Positions 26,963-35,273 of a stretch of 64,000 nt of DNA are shown here, one piece after another. The DNA is taken from NCBI RefSeq assembly GCF_041027365.1, contig NZ_JBFTEH010000006.1, forward strand, positions 124,001-188,000. Reading direction: 5' to 3'. The stretch's first letter is position 1. The number at the start of each line of letters is the position of its first letter. This DNA comes from VKMB-3413 sp041027365 (lineage in GTDB: Bacteria > Pseudomonadota > Alphaproteobacteria > Rhizobiales > Rhizobiaceae). The position numbers and the translations under genes are program-made. A model generated the notes under the pieces. That model was not told the origin of the DNA and did no database searches. It saw only the letters and a program-made list of their open reading frames with translations.

Positions 26963-28096
26963 GTGAACGAATTTTCCTTCTTCAAGACGCCAGGCACCGA
27001 GACCTCCGACGACGCGGCCGCCGCCATCCGCTGCGAGCGGGCCGCGGCCGAGCTGCGCTACGGCCGGCCGATCCGCGTCCTTGGCGAGACGGGCCGCGCG
27101 CTCGTCGCCCTGGCGCTCGATACCGTGACCGCCGATGCCTATGACGGCTTCGCGAAAGCCCTCGGGCGGCGCCACCGCCTGTTCCTGACGGCGCCGCGTG
27201 CGGCGGTCCTCGGCCTCGACGCGCCCGACGGGGCGCTGGTGCCACTCGCCGGCGTCTCGCATGCCGAGGCCTGCCACACCGGCTATCTGCGCGGCGCGGT
27301 CGTCCCGCAGGCCTGGCGCGCCGGCAACCCGCTCGCCCGCGAGGCCGCGGGCCTTGCGCGGCTGGCGCTGCTGCTTCCCGCGCTCGTCGTCGCCGAGGTG
27401 GCGGCCGAGGATCCGGCCTTTGCCGAGGCCGTCACGATCCGCCTCGGCGACGTCGCGGCGGCGCAGGCCTCGCAGGGCGGCCGCTTCACCGTCGTCGCCG
27501 AGACCGATGTGCCGCTGAAGGACATCGGCTTCGCCCGCTTCGTGGTCTTCCGCGGCGGCCTCGCCCAGCGCGACCAGATCGCCATCGTCGTCGGCAATCC
27601 GGACCCGGCGAAGGTCGTGCCGGTGCGCGTCCACTCCTCCTGCATCACCGGCGACCTCTTCGGCTCCCTGAAGTGCGACTGCGGCGACCAGCTGCGCAAC
27701 GGGCTGAAGACGCTGAAGAAGAAGGGCGGCGGCGTGCTGCTCTATCTCGACCAGGAAGGGCGCGGCACCGGGATCGCCGCCAAGATGCGCGCCTACGGCC
27801 TGCAGGCGCAGGGGCTCGACACGATCGACGCCGACGCCGAGCTCGGCTTCGGGGCCGACGAGCGGCGCTACGAGACGGCGGCGGCGATGCTCTCCGGCCT
27901 CGACATCGGCCGCATCGACCTCCTCACCAACAATCCGCGCAAGATCGCCTATCTCCGGGCCTGCGGCATCGAGGTGGTGGACCGCACGCCGGTGACCGGC
28001 ACGCTGACCGCCGAGAACGAGAACTACCTGAAGACCAAGGCCGCGCGGGCCGGCCACCTGATCGACGTCGCGAGCCTCGCCGGCCCCGCCACCTGA
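26963..28096 (+). CDS. ribA: GTP cyclohydrolase II with a non-canonical N-terminal domain
   Basis: A 377-residue protein. Residues ~195-372 are a complete GTP cyclohydrolase II: zinc cysteines Cys227 (HSSCITGD), Cys238 and Cys240 (KCDCG), QEGRGTGIAAKMRAY, GADERRY (Asp299, Arg301) and LLTNNPRK. The first ~175 residues loosely recall a dihydroxybutanone-phosphate synthase (RibB) domain but lack its acidic catalytic signature, so it looks like a degenerate RibBA. The GTG start at 26963 follows GAAGGCGAAG. It makes the first riboflavin intermediate, or could feed the divergent pterin-like operon. Confidence 0.88.
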   Translation: MNEFSFFKTPGTETSDDAAAAIRCERAAAELRYGRPIRVLGETGRALVALALDTVTADAYDGFAKALGRRHRLFLTAPRAAVLGLDAPDGALVPLAGVSHAEACHTGYLRGAVVPQAWRAGNPLAREAAGLARLALLLPALVVAEVAAEDPAFAEAVTIRLGDVAAAQASQGGRFTVVAETDVPLKDIGFARFVVFRGGLAQRDQIAIVVGNPDPAKVVPVRVHSSCITGDLFGSLKCDCGDQLRNGLKTLKKKGGGVLLYLDQEGRGTGIAAKMRAYGLQAQGLDTIDADAELGFGADERRYETAAAMLSGLDIGRIDLLTNNPRKIAYLRACGIEVVDRTPVTGTLTAENENYLKTKAARAGHLIDVASLAGPAT

Positions 28097-28149
28097 GGCC
28101 CGGCGCCGGGGGCCCGTCCTCCCGGGATCGGTTGCCGGGCCACGAACCT

Positions 28150-28176
28150 CGGCGGAGAGCGCAAGCGCCTCCGCCG
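28150..28176. terminator. Bidirectional hairpin between ribA and mdoH
   Basis: CGGCGGAG (28150-28157), a bulged A, GCGC (28159-28162), loop AA, GCGC (28165-28168) and CTCCGCCG (28169-28176) fold into a 12-bp stem. It sits between two convergent genes, 8 bases from the mdoH stop, and can serve both. Confidence 0.7.
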
Positions 28177-28184
28177 GCGAGGTC

Positions 28185-30113
28185 TCAGCCGCGGCCGTCG
28201 GCACCGCCCTCGGTAACGGGTCGACCGAGGGCGATCGGTGCTGCAGACCGGATCGATCGCACCGGTCGGCGCCAGCGCCGCGCCGCGTGCGGCACGATGC
28301 CGCCGAGCACGCGTGGCAGGGCCGATTCCTCCGGAACAGCAAACAGGCCGGCGCGGGCCAGCAGGCGCCCGAGGCGGGGTGCGGCGGTCGCGACCGTGAA
28401 CGGCGCCGCGAGGCACAGTCCGCCGACGAAGGGCGCCGCCCAGAGCAACGCCGAGGCGCCGAGCGGCCAGAGGACCGCCGCCAGCGCGAGGCCGAGCAGC
28501 GTCTGCGGCGCCATCGCCGCCAGCGCCGTCGGCCAGCCGATCCCGAGGCGGTCGCGGTTCTGCCCGCTCCAGACGACGCGCCGCCCGAAGGGCAGGCCGA
28601 GGAGGAACAGCGTCACCGAAAGCGCGACGATCGGCGCCATCAGCATCGACGCGAGTACCTCCAGCACGGCCGAAGCTCCGAAGCGCAGCGTTCCGCCATA
28701 GGCCCGCAGCGCGCCGGGCGTGAGGACCACGTCCAGCATGCCGGCCAGCTTCGGCGCGATGCTGAGGGCGAAGATCGTCAGGAACAGGCCGAGGCCGAGC
28801 CGCAGCATCGCCGGGTCGAAGCCGCCCTGGAACGCCTTGGCGACAGTCGCGAGCGTCATGACGATCCAGGCCGCCGGCGCGGCATACATCAGCATCGCCT
28901 GCAGCAGCTGGAAGCGGCTGACCGGCGTCAGGCCCGGCGACAAGAGGAACCGCCCATACTGCATGTTGCCCTGGCACCACCTGAGGTCCCGCTTGATGAA
29001 GTCCGGCAGCGTCGGCGGATTGGCCTCGAAGCTGCGGGTCTCGATCGGGATGACCCGCACCTCGAAGCCCGCCCGGCGCATGAACACCGCCTCCAGCTGG
29101 TCGTGGGACAGCACCGGTCCGCCGAGCGGCGGGCGCCCCGGCAGATCGGGCAGCCGGCAGTGCTGCGCGAAGGCGCCGGTGCGGATGACGGCGTTGTGGC
29201 CCCAGTAGGGTCCGCAATCGGCGCTCCACCAGGCCGAGCCCATGGTGAAGGCGCGCATGCCGTGCCGCATGCCGAACTGGAAGATGCGGGCAAATCCGCT
29301 CTCCGCCGGCATGCCGACGACGAGGCTCTGCAGGATGCCGATCCGCGGGTCCGCCTCCATCGCCGCGACCATGCGCACGATCGCCTCGCCGCTCATCACG
29401 CTGTCGGAATCGAGCGGCAGGAAGAAGTCGCAACCCTCGCCGTGAGCCTTGAGGAAGTCGCGGATGTTGCCGGCCTTGAAGCCGGTATTCTCGCGGCGCC
29501 GGCGATAGACCGGAACGGGTGCGTCCGCCGCCTCGGCAAGGCGCCGCGCGAAGCAGGCGAAGGCCGCCTCCTCCGCCGCGGCGATCTCGGGGTCGTCGGT
29601 GTCGCTGAGGACGAAGAATCGGAAGTGCCGGCCGCGCCCCGTCGCCTCGAGACTCTGGCGCATCGCCTCCAGGCGGCGGAAGACCGGCTCCGGCGCCTCG
29701 TTGCGCAGGCACATCAGGATCGCCGTGCGGCTCGAAAGCCGGCGCGGGCGCTCGGCGGCGGGGAAATAGGGATAGACGCTGCTTCCCGGGTCGGCCGGCC
29801 CGTGCAGGAGGAGGAGGCCGATCACCGCATTCCAGAAGCCGAGGACCGTCCAGGGCGTCGCGAGGCAGAAGCCGGCGAAGATGACGCCGTCCAGCCCGTC
29901 GAAGCCGCCGGCGGAGAGGAAGGCGAAGACGGCGAGCGCGAGCGCCGCGATCGTCGCCAGGTTCAGCGCCAGGACGAGCATCCGCCGCCGGCGCACCGGC
30001 CAGCCGGCCATCGGCGCAGGTGCGCCGCCGAGGCTCTCGCCGGGACGGGGGGCGCCGCCGCCCGGCGCAAGGGACCGGTTTTCGTCGGCAAGGTCCGGCA
30101 GTTGTCGCAGCAT
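28185..30113 (-). CDS. mdoH: Glucan biosynthesis glucosyltransferase H
   Basis: An inner-membrane GT2 enzyme that polymerises UDP-glucose into periplasmic beta-glucan backbone. The 642 residues are shorter than E. coli OpgH (~850) at both ends. Motifs are the DXD-type PLDSDSVMSGE, the acceptor-site LSHDQLEAV and QXXRW-type DFIKRDLRWCQGNMQYG. Membrane segments lie at ~45-105 and in the C-terminal third (~390-590). The usual partner opgG/mdoG is not adjacent; the CRTAC1 gene upstream is 227 bp away. Confidence 0.92.
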   Translation of the reverse strand: MLRQLPDLADENRSLAPGGGAPRPGESLGGAPAPMAGWPVRRRRMLVLALNLATIAALALAVFAFLSAGGFDGLDGVIFAGFCLATPWTVLGFWNAVIGLLLLHGPADPGSSVYPYFPAAERPRRLSSRTAILMCLRNEAPEPVFRRLEAMRQSLEATGRGRHFRFFVLSDTDDPEIAAAEEAAFACFARRLAEAADAPVPVYRRRRENTGFKAGNIRDFLKAHGEGCDFFLPLDSDSVMSGEAIVRMVAAMEADPRIGILQSLVVGMPAESGFARIFQFGMRHGMRAFTMGSAWWSADCGPYWGHNAVIRTGAFAQHCRLPDLPGRPPLGGPVLSHDQLEAVFMRRAGFEVRVIPIETRSFEANPPTLPDFIKRDLRWCQGNMQYGRFLLSPGLTPVSRFQLLQAMLMYAAPAAWIVMTLATVAKAFQGGFDPAMLRLGLGLFLTIFALSIAPKLAGMLDVVLTPGALRAYGGTLRFGASAVLEVLASMLMAPIVALSVTLFLLGLPFGRRVVWSGQNRDRLGIGWPTALAAMAPQTLLGLALAAVLWPLGASALLWAAPFVGGLCLAAPFTVATAAPRLGRLLARAGLFAVPEESALPRVLGGIVPHAARRWRRPVRSIRSAAPIALGRPVTEGGADGRG

Positions 30114-30296
30114 GACGGTCCATTCGATTCGCAGGGGCTCTCTCGCCCACGCAAATTGGGACGGTGGACCGGCCGAAGAAGCGCGACAATCCGCGGCACC
30201 CGCTCACGCGCGGTGAACTTTCCGGCATGAGGCCGTGATATGGTTACTGGTGCAACCGTCGGCGGAGGCCGGATCGGGTATCTGCACCGTCCCGCA

Positions 30297-30325
30297 CGGT
30301 CCGCGGTTCTCGATGCCGCGGACCG
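30297..30325 (-). terminator. Hairpin after the CRTAC1 gene, probable terminator
   Basis: CGGTCCGCGG (30297-30306) pairs perfectly with CCGCGGACCG (30316-30325) over a 9-base loop, 15 bases beyond the stop codon of the CRTAC1-family gene. No T-run follows. Confidence 0.65.
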
Positions 30326-30340
30326 GCGATCGACCGGACC

Positions 30341-32089
30341 CTACCGCGCCGCGGTCGAGGCGGCGACCGCCGGGGCCGGCCGGTCGGCGTCCGGATACCA
30401 GTAGCGCGCATCGACAGCGCCGCGATCGATCAGCACGAAGTTGTTGGCGAAGACGCGGTAGGGGTGGCTCCACTCTCCGTCCGGCCACTGGACGCGGATT
30501 TCGGCGCGCTCGGCCGTGCCGACGCCGACATGGACGAAGCCGGACGTTCCGGACGCGTGCCCGCCGCCGACCTCGATCGTCCGGTTCAGCGTCTTCGCGC
30601 CGATCTTCACCGCCAGCTTGGCGCCGACGGCGTCGCGATTGGCCCCCTTCTGGGAGAGCGAAATCTCCAGGAAGTTGCCGAGTTCGCGCGTGCCGTAGTC
30701 CGTCTTGCCGCCGAGATTGCGGAACAGGCTCGCCGGTTGGCCGCGGTTGATCACCAGGAGATCCAGCGCGCCGTCGAGGTTGAAGTCGGAAATCAGCGCG
30801 CCGCGCCCCTTGGTCGGCAGCGCGATCCCGGCCGCCTCGCCCTCCTCGGTGAAGCGGCCGTCGAAGCCGCCCATCAGGAGGTTGTCCGGGTCGTAGGAGG
30901 CGAAGTCCGGCATCGCCTCGACATTGCCCTTGGCGATGAAGAGGTCGAGCGCGGTGTCGTTGTTGAAGTCGGCAAAGCCGGCGTCCCAGCCGGTCGAGGG
31001 CTTGCCGGCATCGTGGACATAGGGGCGGTGCGCCGTCGCCCCGCGCTCATAGGCCTCGTCGCGATAGGTCGGCGCGTCCTCGAACTCCCGGTCGAGGAAC
31101 TGCATCTTGGTATCGCCCATCGAGGTGATGGCGTAGTCGGGATAGCCGTCGTTGTCGACGTCGCCCTCGGCGATGCCCATGCCCCAGATCGACAGGTGCT
31201 GCCAGCCGTCGGAGCGGCGATAGAGCCGCGGCGCATGGCCGGGCTCGACCCGCCAGAGCTGTTCCTCGCCACCGCGATAGTACTGCCGGTCGTTGGCGAT
31301 CCTGAGCGCCGGCTCGCCGGAACGGTTCCAGTCGGTGAACAGCATCGACAGGGCGCAATAGCCGGGGGTGAGCGCCATGGGCTCGGAATAGTCCGGCACC
31401 TCCTTCGCGTCCGATTTTGGGCGGATCAGCACGTTGTCGGCGCAGGTGCCCCAGGGCGAGCCCGGCGCGGCGCGGTCGACATAGTTGCCGAAGGCGAGCG
31501 TCGGGAACTTGTTGCCCGGTTCGAACTCCGCCGAGAAGGCGGTCGTCCAGGCGCGGCCGCCGTCGAAGTGGAAGGGGAAGTTCGCCTTGGTGAAGCGGCA
31601 GTCGGGACCGCCCTTCAGGATGACGTTCTGCCCGACGCGCAGCAGGACGAGGTCCTGATAGCCGTCCTGGTCGATGTCGAGGGGATAGGCGCCGGTGACG
31701 TTCTGGAGGTCCTTCGGATCGACGTCGATGGCGGTCTTCTCGAAGGCGAGTCGGCCGCCGGCTTGCGAGCGGTTGACATAGAGCGCGCTGTCGCCCTTCC
31801 CGCCGGCGAGGAAGACGTCGGGAAAGCGGTCGCCGTTGCAGTCGAACGCCGCGCCGCCGCCGCCGACGAAGAACTCCCAGGGGCCGCCATAGGTGTGGTC
31901 GATCCCCGCAGCCTTCGCCTCCTCGTGCATCACCGGAATGTCGCCGGCGAACGGCAGGTGCACGTCCTTCTTCGGCTCGGCGGCCGATGCGGGAGCGGTC
32001 ATGGTGGCGAGACCGAGAATCGTGACGGCCGAGGCTGTAAGAAGAGCACGCAGCGATCGAGGGCGACGCCCATCGACGCGCGCATGCAA
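30341..32089 (-). CDS. Exported CRTAC1-family protein (FG-GAP/VCBS repeats and UnbV/ASPIC domain)
   Basis: About 582 residues if started at the TTG at 32089. That start gives a full signal peptide (LRALLTASAVTILGLATM...ASAAEP); the only ATG nearby (32002) would cut the signal short. The body has several calcium-binding FG-GAP-like repeats: DCNGDRFPDVFLAGG, DIDQDGYQDLVLL, DVDNDGYPDYAITS, DFNNDTALDLFIAKG and DFNLDGALDLLVI. A C-terminal UnbV/ASPIC domain follows (GANRDAVGAKLAVKIG...GHASGTSGFVHVGVG). Such proteins are secreted beta-propellers of unknown function. It probably follows the di-haem oxidoreductase in one operon, although 353 bp of repeat DNA separates them. Confidence 0.85.
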   Translation of the reverse strand: MHARVDGRRPRSLRALLTASAVTILGLATMTAPASAAEPKKDVHLPFAGDIPVMHEEAKAAGIDHTYGGPWEFFVGGGGAAFDCNGDRFPDVFLAGGKGDSALYVNRSQAGGRLAFEKTAIDVDPKDLQNVTGAYPLDIDQDGYQDLVLLRVGQNVILKGGPDCRFTKANFPFHFDGGRAWTTAFSAEFEPGNKFPTLAFGNYVDRAAPGSPWGTCADNVLIRPKSDAKEVPDYSEPMALTPGYCALSMLFTDWNRSGEPALRIANDRQYYRGGEEQLWRVEPGHAPRLYRRSDGWQHLSIWGMGIAEGDVDNDGYPDYAITSMGDTKMQFLDREFEDAPTYRDEAYERGATAHRPYVHDAGKPSTGWDAGFADFNNDTALDLFIAKGNVEAMPDFASYDPDNLLMGGFDGRFTEEGEAAGIALPTKGRGALISDFNLDGALDLLVINRGQPASLFRNLGGKTDYGTRELGNFLEISLSQKGANRDAVGAKLAVKIGAKTLNRTIEVGGGHASGTSGFVHVGVGTAERAEIRVQWPDGEWSHPYRVFANNFVLIDRGAVDARYWYPDADRPAPAVAASTAAR

Positions 32090-32165
32090 AACCGACGCCT
32101 GCGGGATCAGCGCCGAAACGATCTCGGTGCAGCGCCCACTGGTGTGCGGCCACAAAACGTCGCGC

Positions 32166-32371
32166 CCCTCCCCCTCACCCGGCTGCTGCGCAGCCACCCT
32201 CTCCCCACGGGGGAGAGGAAGAGCGCCCCGTCCGGCGAAGCCTGCGCCCGTCAACCATGAACCCCGAGCGGCAAAGCCGAAGCCGGAGGCGAGCAAGCCG
32301 GTTCCGGAAAAGATGCGGCCGCCGCGACCGCCTTCTTCTCCCCCCTGGGGAGAAGTGCCGGCAGGCGATGA
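32166..32371. repeat. Dispersed intergenic hairpin repeats, copy 2
   Basis: The 353-bp gap 32090-32442 holds no gene but three hairpins: GGCTGC/GCAGCC (32181-32195), CCTCTCCCC/GGGGAGAGG (32198-32218) and CTTCTCCCC/GGGGAGAAG (32335-32355), the last followed by GCGATGAGGGGG. The order CCCTCACCCGGC, small hairpin, CCACCCTCTCCC is shared with 62390-62442, and the last element with 8521-8567 and 62293-62340. It interrupts what is otherwise an operon. Confidence 0.75.
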
Positions 32372-32442
32372 GGGGGCTGGCCGCGTCCTGAGCGAGTCCC
32401 GTGCAAAGAGGCGCAACCTCCTTCTCGACCAGTTCCCCTCTC

Positions 32443-33858
32443 TCATGGCTCGATCCTCAGCGTCTTCAGCCAGGCGATGAGCGCCGAGCGGTCGGATTCG
32501 GGCAGCGCGGCATAGGCCTCGCTGCCCTTTTCGGCCTCGCCGCCATGGGCGCGGATCACCTCGTCCAGGGTGGTGATGTCGCCGCGGTGGCCGTAGGGCG
32601 CGGTGTCGGCGATGCCCCAGAGATTGGCGGTCTTGAAGACGTCGCGCTCGACGAAGCGCTGGGCCAGCGTCTCGTTGCCGAGCGCGGCCGTCTGCGTGTC
32701 GGCGATGCGGTGGCGCTTCATGTCGCCGAATAGCGGCACCATCACCTCGCCCTTGTCGTTGCGCGGCAGGCTCTTGGCCCAGGCGAGCGAGGCGAGGTCG
32801 TAGACCGTCGGCGCCCTCACGTCGCCGGCGCGCAGCGTTCCCGCCATGTCGAGGGGACCGGGATCGGCGAAGGCGAGGCTCTTCAGGGGCAGCGCCGGCC
32901 GGTGGCAGCTCTCGCAGCCGATATCGGCAAAGACCTTGCGGCCGCGTTTTGCCGCCGCCTGCCAGGCCGGATCGTCCGGCGCCTGCTCGACCGGCGGCGG
33001 CAGGCTTGCCTGGAAGGCCACCAGCGCCGAGACCGCGCCCTCGCCGAGCTCGTCCGGGTGGCCGTCGCCGTCGAAGTCCGCAGTGCCGGTCCAGCGCGCG
33101 CCCCAGCGCTCGTCCGGCTCGATGCCGTGATGCTGGTTCAGCGCGTTGTCGGTGAACTGGCGCAGCGACGTCATCACGCCCTTCTGCGAGAACGGCCGCA
33201 CGACGAGGTCGCCATCGACGCCGTCCACCCCGGAGAGGTCGACGGAACCGTCCGGCAGCGCGGTGATCTCGCCGAAGGTGACGCCCTTCGACTGGAGCGC
33301 CTGCTTCACCGGCTGGCCGCCCTTGCGCGCCTCGCGCAGCGCGTCGCGCCGTTCCGCCTGAAGGTCCTGCGTCATCTCGCGGGCGAGAAGCTCGACGAGG
33401 CCGGAGCCGAAGAGATGCACCGTGCCGCGCTCGTTGGAGAACTGCGGGTCCAGCGTGTCGAAGTCGGCGCTCTCGAAGCCCTCCGACACGAAGGCGTTCG
33501 AGACGAAGCCGCCCGCCCCGCCGGGCACCGGCTCGTTGTGGCAGGAGGAGCAGGCATTGGAATCCGGCCCGGCCAGACGCTGGAAGGCGTGCTCGGCCGG
33601 CCGGCGCGCCGCCGTCGGCACGATCGCCTGAGTCGCGTCGGGTCGTCCGGCGCCGTCGAGCACCGTGAAGCGGGCGGTGAAGAGCGCCCGCCCCTTCAGC
33701 GCGAAGGCCTTCAGCGTTTCCCCGGAGAGCGTTCCCGCGGCTGGCGGGATCGTCTCCTTGATCGCATGCTCGCTCCATGGCGGCTCGCCGGCAGTGGCCG
33801 ATCCGACCGCCGCTATTGCCGCCGCCGCGAGCATCGCGGCCGCAAAGATCGTCTGCAT
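32443..33858 (-). CDS. Di-haem oxidoreductase-family c-type cytochrome (DUF1111)
   Basis: A 471-residue periplasmic protein. A signal peptide (FAAAMLAAAAIAAVGSATAG) is followed by two haem c sites, CSSCHNEP (~residue 104) and CESCHRPAL (~residue 306), and the family segments SGLVELLAREM, FTDNALNQHHGIE and GYRGDITTLDEVI-like GHRGDITTLDEV. The family (thiol oxidoreductase-like, related to MauG-type peroxidases) has no firm function. Its ATG overlaps the ROK stop (TGATG), so the regulator and the cytochrome are made together. Confidence 0.88.
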   Translation of the reverse strand: MQTIFAAAMLAAAAIAAVGSATAGEPPWSEHAIKETIPPAAGTLSGETLKAFALKGRALFTARFTVLDGAGRPDATQAIVPTAARRPAEHAFQRLAGPDSNACSSCHNEPVPGGAGGFVSNAFVSEGFESADFDTLDPQFSNERGTVHLFGSGLVELLAREMTQDLQAERRDALREARKGGQPVKQALQSKGVTFGEITALPDGSVDLSGVDGVDGDLVVRPFSQKGVMTSLRQFTDNALNQHHGIEPDERWGARWTGTADFDGDGHPDELGEGAVSALVAFQASLPPPVEQAPDDPAWQAAAKRGRKVFADIGCESCHRPALPLKSLAFADPGPLDMAGTLRAGDVRAPTVYDLASLAWAKSLPRNDKGEVMVPLFGDMKRHRIADTQTAALGNETLAQRFVERDVFKTANLWGIADTAPYGHRGDITTLDEVIRAHGGEAEKGSEAYAALPESDRSALIAWLKTLRIEP

Positions 33859-35102
33859 CAGGCAGCCTCCCAATTTTCGCCCCCGCCGGAGCGGGCGAAG
33901 GTCTCGTCCAGCCCGGCCAGCGCATGCGCCGTCGCCGCATCGAAGATCAAGGCATCGACGTCTTCGGCGAGCGAGAACGGCGTGTCCGCCCCGAAGCCGT
34001 CGATCGAACTCTCCTTGATGCCGACGCGGATCGCCGGCTCGAGCAGGTCCATCGCCTCCGCCCCGGAGCCGGTGAAGACGATCGGCAGCGGATCGATCAG
34101 CGTGAAGATCCGCCCGAGACCATAGCCGATCGCGGTGCCCGCCTCCTCGAAGGCGAGGCAGGCTGCCTGTTCCCCGGCCCGGGCGGCGGCGGCGAGGCAC
34201 CGCATCTCCTCGTCGCTGATGCGCCGCGTCGGCACGTCTTCCGGCCGCCCGTTCACCCGCCGCCAGATGGCGTAGTCGCCCGCATAGGCTTCGACGCAGC
34301 CCCGATTGCCGCAGCGGCAGAGCGCCCCGCCGGGAATGTGGTTGATGTGGCCGAACTCGACCGCCGACGAGCGCTTGCCCTGGAAGGTCGCGCCGCCGAG
34401 CCGCAGCCCCATGCCGACGCCGAAGCCCATGAACAGCGTCGCAAAGTCCAGCGCCTCGAAATCGGCGTTCCAGCGAAAGGCTTCCGGCATCATCGAGCAG
34501 TCGTTGAAGACGTCGACCTCGGCTCCCGTCAGCGCGGCCAGAGGGCTGGCGAGCTCGATGTCGCGCGTCTTCAGCGCCGGCGACCACAGGAGCCGCGTCA
34601 GGCCGCTGTCGGTCTTGCCCTGGACGGCGACGACGATCTTGCGCGGCACCGGCTGCCCGGGGCCGTGAAAGCCGAGGTCGCGCAGGAGGTCGACGATCGC
34701 GGCGACGATCTCGCCCTGCCCCCAGCCGGCGATGTTGGCCTCCCGGCGCATTTCGCCGCGCACCGTCCCGGCATAGTCGCTGACGCGCACCGCCACTTCG
34801 CCGACGCCGAGCTTGGCGGCGGCGACGGTCGCCGCCTCACCGGACAGTTTCAGGCCCTTGCCGGGACGCCCGCGGCGCGCCTCCAGCCGGTCGTCCTCCT
34901 CGATCTCCGTCAGGAGACCGGCACGGATGAGGCTGTTGGCGATTGCGGAAGCGGCCGAGACCGACAGGCCGGTCGCCGCGCTGATCGCTTTGCGACTGGC
35001 GGTTCCGGATCGTCGCAGATGGTCGAGCACGGCACGCCGGTTGTGTGCGCGCACCGCGTCCGCGTCTGTTTTGGCCAGCACTCGCACTGGTATTCCTCCC
35101 AT
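33858..35102 (-). CDS. ROK-family transcriptional regulator (XylR/NagC type)
   Basis: A 414-residue repressor with an N-terminal HTH (SRKAISAATGLSVSAASAIANSLIRAGLL, ~36-65) and a ROK sugar-binding domain carrying the zinc motif CRCGNRGCVEAYAG and VEFGHINHIP. It is divergent from xylFHG and also heads the di-haem/CRTAC1 gene pair, overlapping the di-haem gene by 1 base. A sugar-responsive repressor of the xylose transporter, and probably of its own operon, is the simplest reading. Confidence 0.92.
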   Translation of the reverse strand: MGGIPVRVLAKTDADAVRAHNRRAVLDHLRRSGTASRKAISAATGLSVSAASAIANSLIRAGLLTEIEEDDRLEARRGRPGKGLKLSGEAATVAAAKLGVGEVAVRVSDYAGTVRGEMRREANIAGWGQGEIVAAIVDLLRDLGFHGPGQPVPRKIVVAVQGKTDSGLTRLLWSPALKTRDIELASPLAALTGAEVDVFNDCSMMPEAFRWNADFEALDFATLFMGFGVGMGLRLGGATFQGKRSSAVEFGHINHIPGGALCRCGNRGCVEAYAGDYAIWRRVNGRPEDVPTRRISDEEMRCLAAAARAGEQAACLAFEEAGTAIGYGLGRIFTLIDPLPIVFTGSGAEAMDLLEPAIRVGIKESSIDGFGADTPFSLAEDVDALIFDAATAHALAGLDETFARSGGGENWEAA

Positions 35103-35152
35103 TCGCCCACTACCGCTCTCCCGGTCGGTCCGCAGGCGCCTCCGTCACGACG

Positions 35153-35209
35153 TTGACACGGATCGGATTTGCTGTCACCATTTTTTCCGAGACTTGGAAA
35201 AAGTCTCGG
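35153..35209 (+). promoter_or_regulatory. xylF promoter with operator-like dyad
   Basis: TTGACA (35153-35158) is spaced 17 bases from CACCAT (35176-35181), a weak -10. Directly after it lies an inverted repeat: CCGAGACTT (35187-35195), spacer GGAAA, AAGTCTCGG (35201-35209). The position just past the promoter, between a ROK gene and a sugar transporter, fits a repressor operator. The dyad is seen directly; the promoter and the ROK link are inferred. Confidence 0.65.
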
Positions 35210-35273
35210 CCGGTCGGGAGACGAGCCGGTTCCGTGACATTTCGCGCGCATCTTTGCGCATGGGAGGAAATCG

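Noticed and set aside
30341..33940. One 1199-codon frame that would fuse the di-haem region and the CRTAC1 protein
   Set aside because: The upstream half reads the di-haem gene out of frame and then passes through the intergenic hairpin repeat. The genuine di-haem protein with both CxxCH sites is in another frame.
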